NCBI GenBank assembly: GCA_028869975.1
Contig: JAGWQR010000380.1
Coordinates: 1 to 7,509, forward strand
DNA: 7,509 nt
Source of the DNA: Alphaproteobacteria bacterium
GTDB taxonomy: Bacteria; Pseudomonadota; Alphaproteobacteria; Sphingomonadales; Sphingomonadaceae
Direction of reading: 5' to 3'
Under the pieces are notes generated by a model. That model had not been told where the DNA came from and did no database searches. It saw only the letters and a program-made list of their open reading frames with translations. The position numbers and the translations under genes were made by a program. Below, piece by piece: positions 6,088 to 7,509 of the stretch. The first letter of the stretch is position 1. Every line of letters begins with the position of its first letter.

Positions 6088-6112
6088 ACGGCATCCTTTA
6101 TAGGTCTCTGAA
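6064..6112. repeat. Imperfect direct repeat across the ferredoxin start codon
   Basis: The 19-base segments 6064-6082 and 6094-6112 match at 16 positions, including TATAGGTC[A/T]CTGAA, and are exactly 30 bases apart. One copy is in ferredoxin codons 2-8; the other is in the leader and includes its ribosome site. It could be a small tandem duplication, or paired sites for a protein or RNA binding near the start. Confidence 0.55.
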
Positions 6113-6124
6113 ATTCGACGGGAT

Positions 6125-6152
6125 GCTATAGCGCGCGCGCGGTCTATGGGAA
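6125..6152 (-). promoter_or_regulatory. Weak candidate promoter for the ferredoxin-P450 genes
   Basis: In the 114-bp gap 6088-6201, the minus strand has a TTCCCA-like -35 (6147-6152), a 16-base spacer containing an alternating GC tract, and a TATAGC -10 (6125-6130). The fit to sigma-70 consensus is poor. The gap length suggests that the ferredoxin can be transcribed apart from SDR-C. No gene is seen in the gap. Confidence 0.2.
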
Positions 6153-6201
6153 GCCGTGTAGTGCTCTGTTCGTGGCAGCGATGTTCATGAGCGCCGCCGC
6201 T

Positions 6202-6978
6202 TCACGCGTCCGGCATCACCCATGTCGAGGTGGTGGCGCGCGGGGAGAGGTATTTTGTGCGCGTCCAGCCGCCATCAACGACAATCGACTGGCCGTTGAT
6301 CATCGCGCCGCTCGGCAGACAAAGGAACACAATCGCCGCCGCCACATCATCGGGCTCGGCAAGGCGGGGATAGGGCGTGGTATCAATATTGACGCGCTTG
6401 AACGTCTCGTCCTCGAACCGGTGCTTGACCATGTCGGTCATTGTCACGCCCGGCGCAACGCAGTTGCACCGTATCCCCTGCGGCCCATATTCGCACGCCA
6501 TATGCTCGGTGAGCGATTTCAATCCGCCCTTCGCCGCCGAATAAGCGCCACCGCGCCGCCCGCCAATCATCGCGAAGGTGGAAGTGACGTTCACGATGCC
6601 GGAGCCGGGCTGCATGTGCGGCAGGGCTTCGCGGCACAGCCGGAACGGGGCTTTGAGCATGATGTCGATCATCGCGTCGAAATCGGCGTCACTCGCCTCA
6701 TGCACCGGCTTGGGGCTGCCGACTCCGGCATTGTTGATGACGAAATCGATGCGCCCGAATTTCTCGAATGCATGGGCAACGATGCGCGCGGGCGCATCGG
6801 GATCGGTCACATCGCAGGAGAGCGTTGTCACATGCGCGCCGCCAATCGCGGCTTCGAGCGCCGCCAGCTTGCCCGGATCACGTCCAACGCCGACCACCGC
6901 CATGCCCGCCGCATGAAGCGCCTTCGCTGTTGCCAGCCCTATGCCGCTGCCCGCGCCCGTGATGATCGCCACCTGCAT
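6202..6978 (-). CDS. Short-chain dehydrogenase/reductase (SDR-C), catalytic Asn replaced by Met
   Basis: A 258-residue SDR with TGAGSGIG (7-14), NNAG (82-85), Ser133, Tyr146 and Lys150 (YSAAK), PG at 176-177 and a VDGG close (234-237). The residue after the second strand is Arg33 (GRD) rather than the Asp of the other two SDRs, which favours NADP over NAD. The helix-4 Asn of the catalytic tetrad, present as INL in the other two SDRs, is Met107 here (IMLKAPF); the ATG codon is unambiguous. The tail runs about 20 residues beyond VDGG and is Thr/Ser-rich. The start at 6978 is the only sensible one because the Rossmann motif begins at residue 7, but no Shine-Dalgarno is evident. It is the first visible minus-strand gene, 114 bp before the ferredoxin and divergent from the acyl-CoA dehydrogenase. 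Probably an oxidoreductase of a hydroxylated intermediate; an atypical catalytic mechanism or altered substrate range is possible. Confidence 0.92.
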   Translation of the reverse strand: MQVAIITGAGSGIGLATAKALHAAGMAVVGVGRDPGKLAALEAAIGGAHVTTLSCDVTDPDAPARIVAHAFEKFGRIDFVINNAGVGSPKPVHEASDADFDAMIDIMLKAPFRLCREALPHMQPGSGIVNVTSTFAMIGGRRGGAYSAAKGGLKSLTEHMACEYGPQGIRCNCVAPGVTMTDMVKHRFEDETFKRVNIDTTPYPRLAEPDDVAAAIVFLCLPSGAMINGQSIVVDGGWTRTKYLSPRATTSTWVMPDA

Positions 6979-7119
6979 TTCGCTATAGGGCCGATGAATC
7001 GCAGTGCCGTCAAGCCGGATTGATCGTGTGCGCGAATAATGCGCGCCATAATGCCCGGTTTATATGCAAATACGCAGATTGGGCTTTGCTGCGCTGCGAG
7101 ATTATGGTCTGTGGCGGTC
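6979..7119. promoter_or_regulatory. Divergent intergenic region with candidate promoters
   Basis: These 141 bases separate SDR-C from the acyl-CoA dehydrogenase and should hold both promoters. On the minus strand TTGACG (7008-7013) is followed after 18 bases by CCTATA (6984-6989), five bases before the SDR-C ATG. On the plus strand TTGGGC (7079-7084) is followed after 18 bases by TATGGT (7103-7108), eleven bases before the dehydrogenase ATG. A GCGCG/CGCGC inverted repeat (7030-7034/7042-7046) lies between them and could be a regulator site. All are weak matches in GC-rich DNA. Confidence 0.3.
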
Positions 7120-7509
7120 ATGGACGTTGAGACTTTGCGTGACCATGCGCATGATGTGCTGCGCGATGCCTGCCCGCAAGAGGCGGCGCAGGCACATGCA
7201 AACGGGCCGGGGGGCGTAGATCATAAGCTCTGGGGCACTCTGGTTGAGCTGGGCTGGCCCGGATTGGGCGTGCCTGAAGCTCAGGGCGGATTGGGCTGTG
7301 GGATTGTGGAACTGGCGGCTGTTTATACCGAACTGGGCCGCGTGGTGGCACCGGTGCCTTATGTGGCGACGATGCTCGCAGCCGACAATATTGCGCGCGC
7401 GGCAAGCCCGGAGCAGGTTGCGCACTGGTTGCCCAGAATTGCTGCTGGTGCAATGGTGGCGATGGCACTTCCGGGGGATGCTGTGGTCGCGTTGAATCGC
7501 AACGATGGT
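7120..7509 (+). CDS. Acyl-CoA dehydrogenase, N-terminal part (3' partial)
   Basis: The frame is open for 130 codons to the window edge. The segment LWGTLVELGWPGLGVPEAQG (residues 40-59) followed by GGLG, and then VYTELGRVVAPVPYVAT, is the typical N-terminal helical domain of flavin-dependent acyl-CoA dehydrogenases, especially the FadE-like proteins found in steroid and terpenoid catabolic clusters. It would introduce an alpha,beta double bond into an acyl-CoA, passing electrons to ETF. The FAD-binding middle domain and catalytic base lie outside the window, so activity cannot be judged; some such subunits work only as heterodimers. The ATG at 7120 is chosen because family similarity starts shortly after; an in-frame GTG at 7111 is possible, and neither has a clear Shine-Dalgarno. 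Divergent placement from SDR-C suggests shared control with the P450 operon. Confidence 0.88.
   Translation, partial: MDVETLRDHAHDVLRDACPQEAAQAHANGPGGVDHKLWGTLVELGWPGLGVPEAQGGLGCGIVELAAVYTELGRVVAPVPYVATMLAADNIARAASPEQVAHWLPRIAAGAMVAMALPGDAVVALNRNDG

Noticed and set aside
6131..6141. Alternating GC tract as a Z-DNA or special regulatory element
   Set aside because: Only 11 bases long and common in GC-rich alphaproteobacterial DNA; mentioned only as spacer of a weak promoter.
6172..7023. Open plus-strand frame of 283 codons opposite SDR-C
   Set aside because: The opposite strand encodes an SDR with nearly all expected motifs. The plus-strand product is Arg/His/Ala-rich with no known fold.
7102..7468. 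Two overlapping minus-strand frames opposite the acyl-CoA dehydrogenase
   Set aside because: The plus-strand frame matches the acyl-CoA dehydrogenase N-terminal domain. The minus-strand products are Pro/Arg/Gln-rich with no family resemblance.
1..7509. Mobile element, CRISPR array, tRNA or phage signature
   Set aside because: No transposase, integrase, regular repeat-spacer array, terminal inverted repeats or tRNA-like folds were seen on either strand.

Overview
The window looks like part of an accessory catabolic locus from an alphaproteobacterium, most likely a sphingomonad (Novosphingobium/Sphingobium/Sphingopyxis-like). I infer this from the mix of gene families: a TonB-dependent receptor, a putidaredoxin/P450cam-type electron-transfer pair, several short-chain dehydrogenases (SDRs), a SnoaL-like protein, a TauD/TfdA dioxygenase and an acyl-CoA dehydrogenase. 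The GC-rich coding sequence of the operon agrees. No rRNA, tRNA, CRISPR, transposase or transcription regulator is visible, so the taxonomic guess rests on gene content alone.

Layout, left to right. Positions 1-1269 (+) hold the C-terminal beta-barrel of a TonB-dependent outer-membrane receptor cut by the window edge. A 138-bp convergent gap carries a strong hairpin at 1295-1333. From 6978 down to 1408 all genes lie on the minus strand. In transcription order they are: SDR-C (6978-6202), a [2Fe-2S] ferredoxin (6087-5761), a P450cam-like cytochrome P450 (5749-4502), a SnoaL/NTF2-like protein (4383-3868), SDR-B (3855-3103), SDR-A (3100-2153) and a TauD-family 2-oxoglutarate dioxygenase (2265-1408). 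Divergent from SDR-C, an acyl-CoA dehydrogenase begins at 7120 (+) and runs off the right edge. No gene-free stretch exceeds 141 bp.

How they may work together (inference): the receptor imports a hydrophobic or bulky substrate. The ferredoxin/P450 pair hydroxylates it, and no ferredoxin reductase is seen here. The SDRs oxidise the resulting alcohols. The SnoaL-like protein may catalyse a dehydration, isomerisation or similar acid-base step. The TauD enzyme adds a second oxidation, and the acyl-CoA dehydrogenase feeds a CoA-linked beta-oxidation stage. This fits degradation of a terpenoid, steroid or other alicyclic compound. Camphor itself is unlikely, because the residue aligning with P450cam Tyr96 is Phe.

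Most notable points: SDR-A appears to have lost its normal stop. Its frame runs through a C6/G6 homopolymer and overlaps the TauD gene by 113 bp, and removing one base from that tract would restore an operon junction like its neighbours. SDR-C has Met where SDRs carry the catalytic-tetrad Asn. An imperfect 19-bp direct repeat with a 30-bp period spans the ferredoxin start codon.
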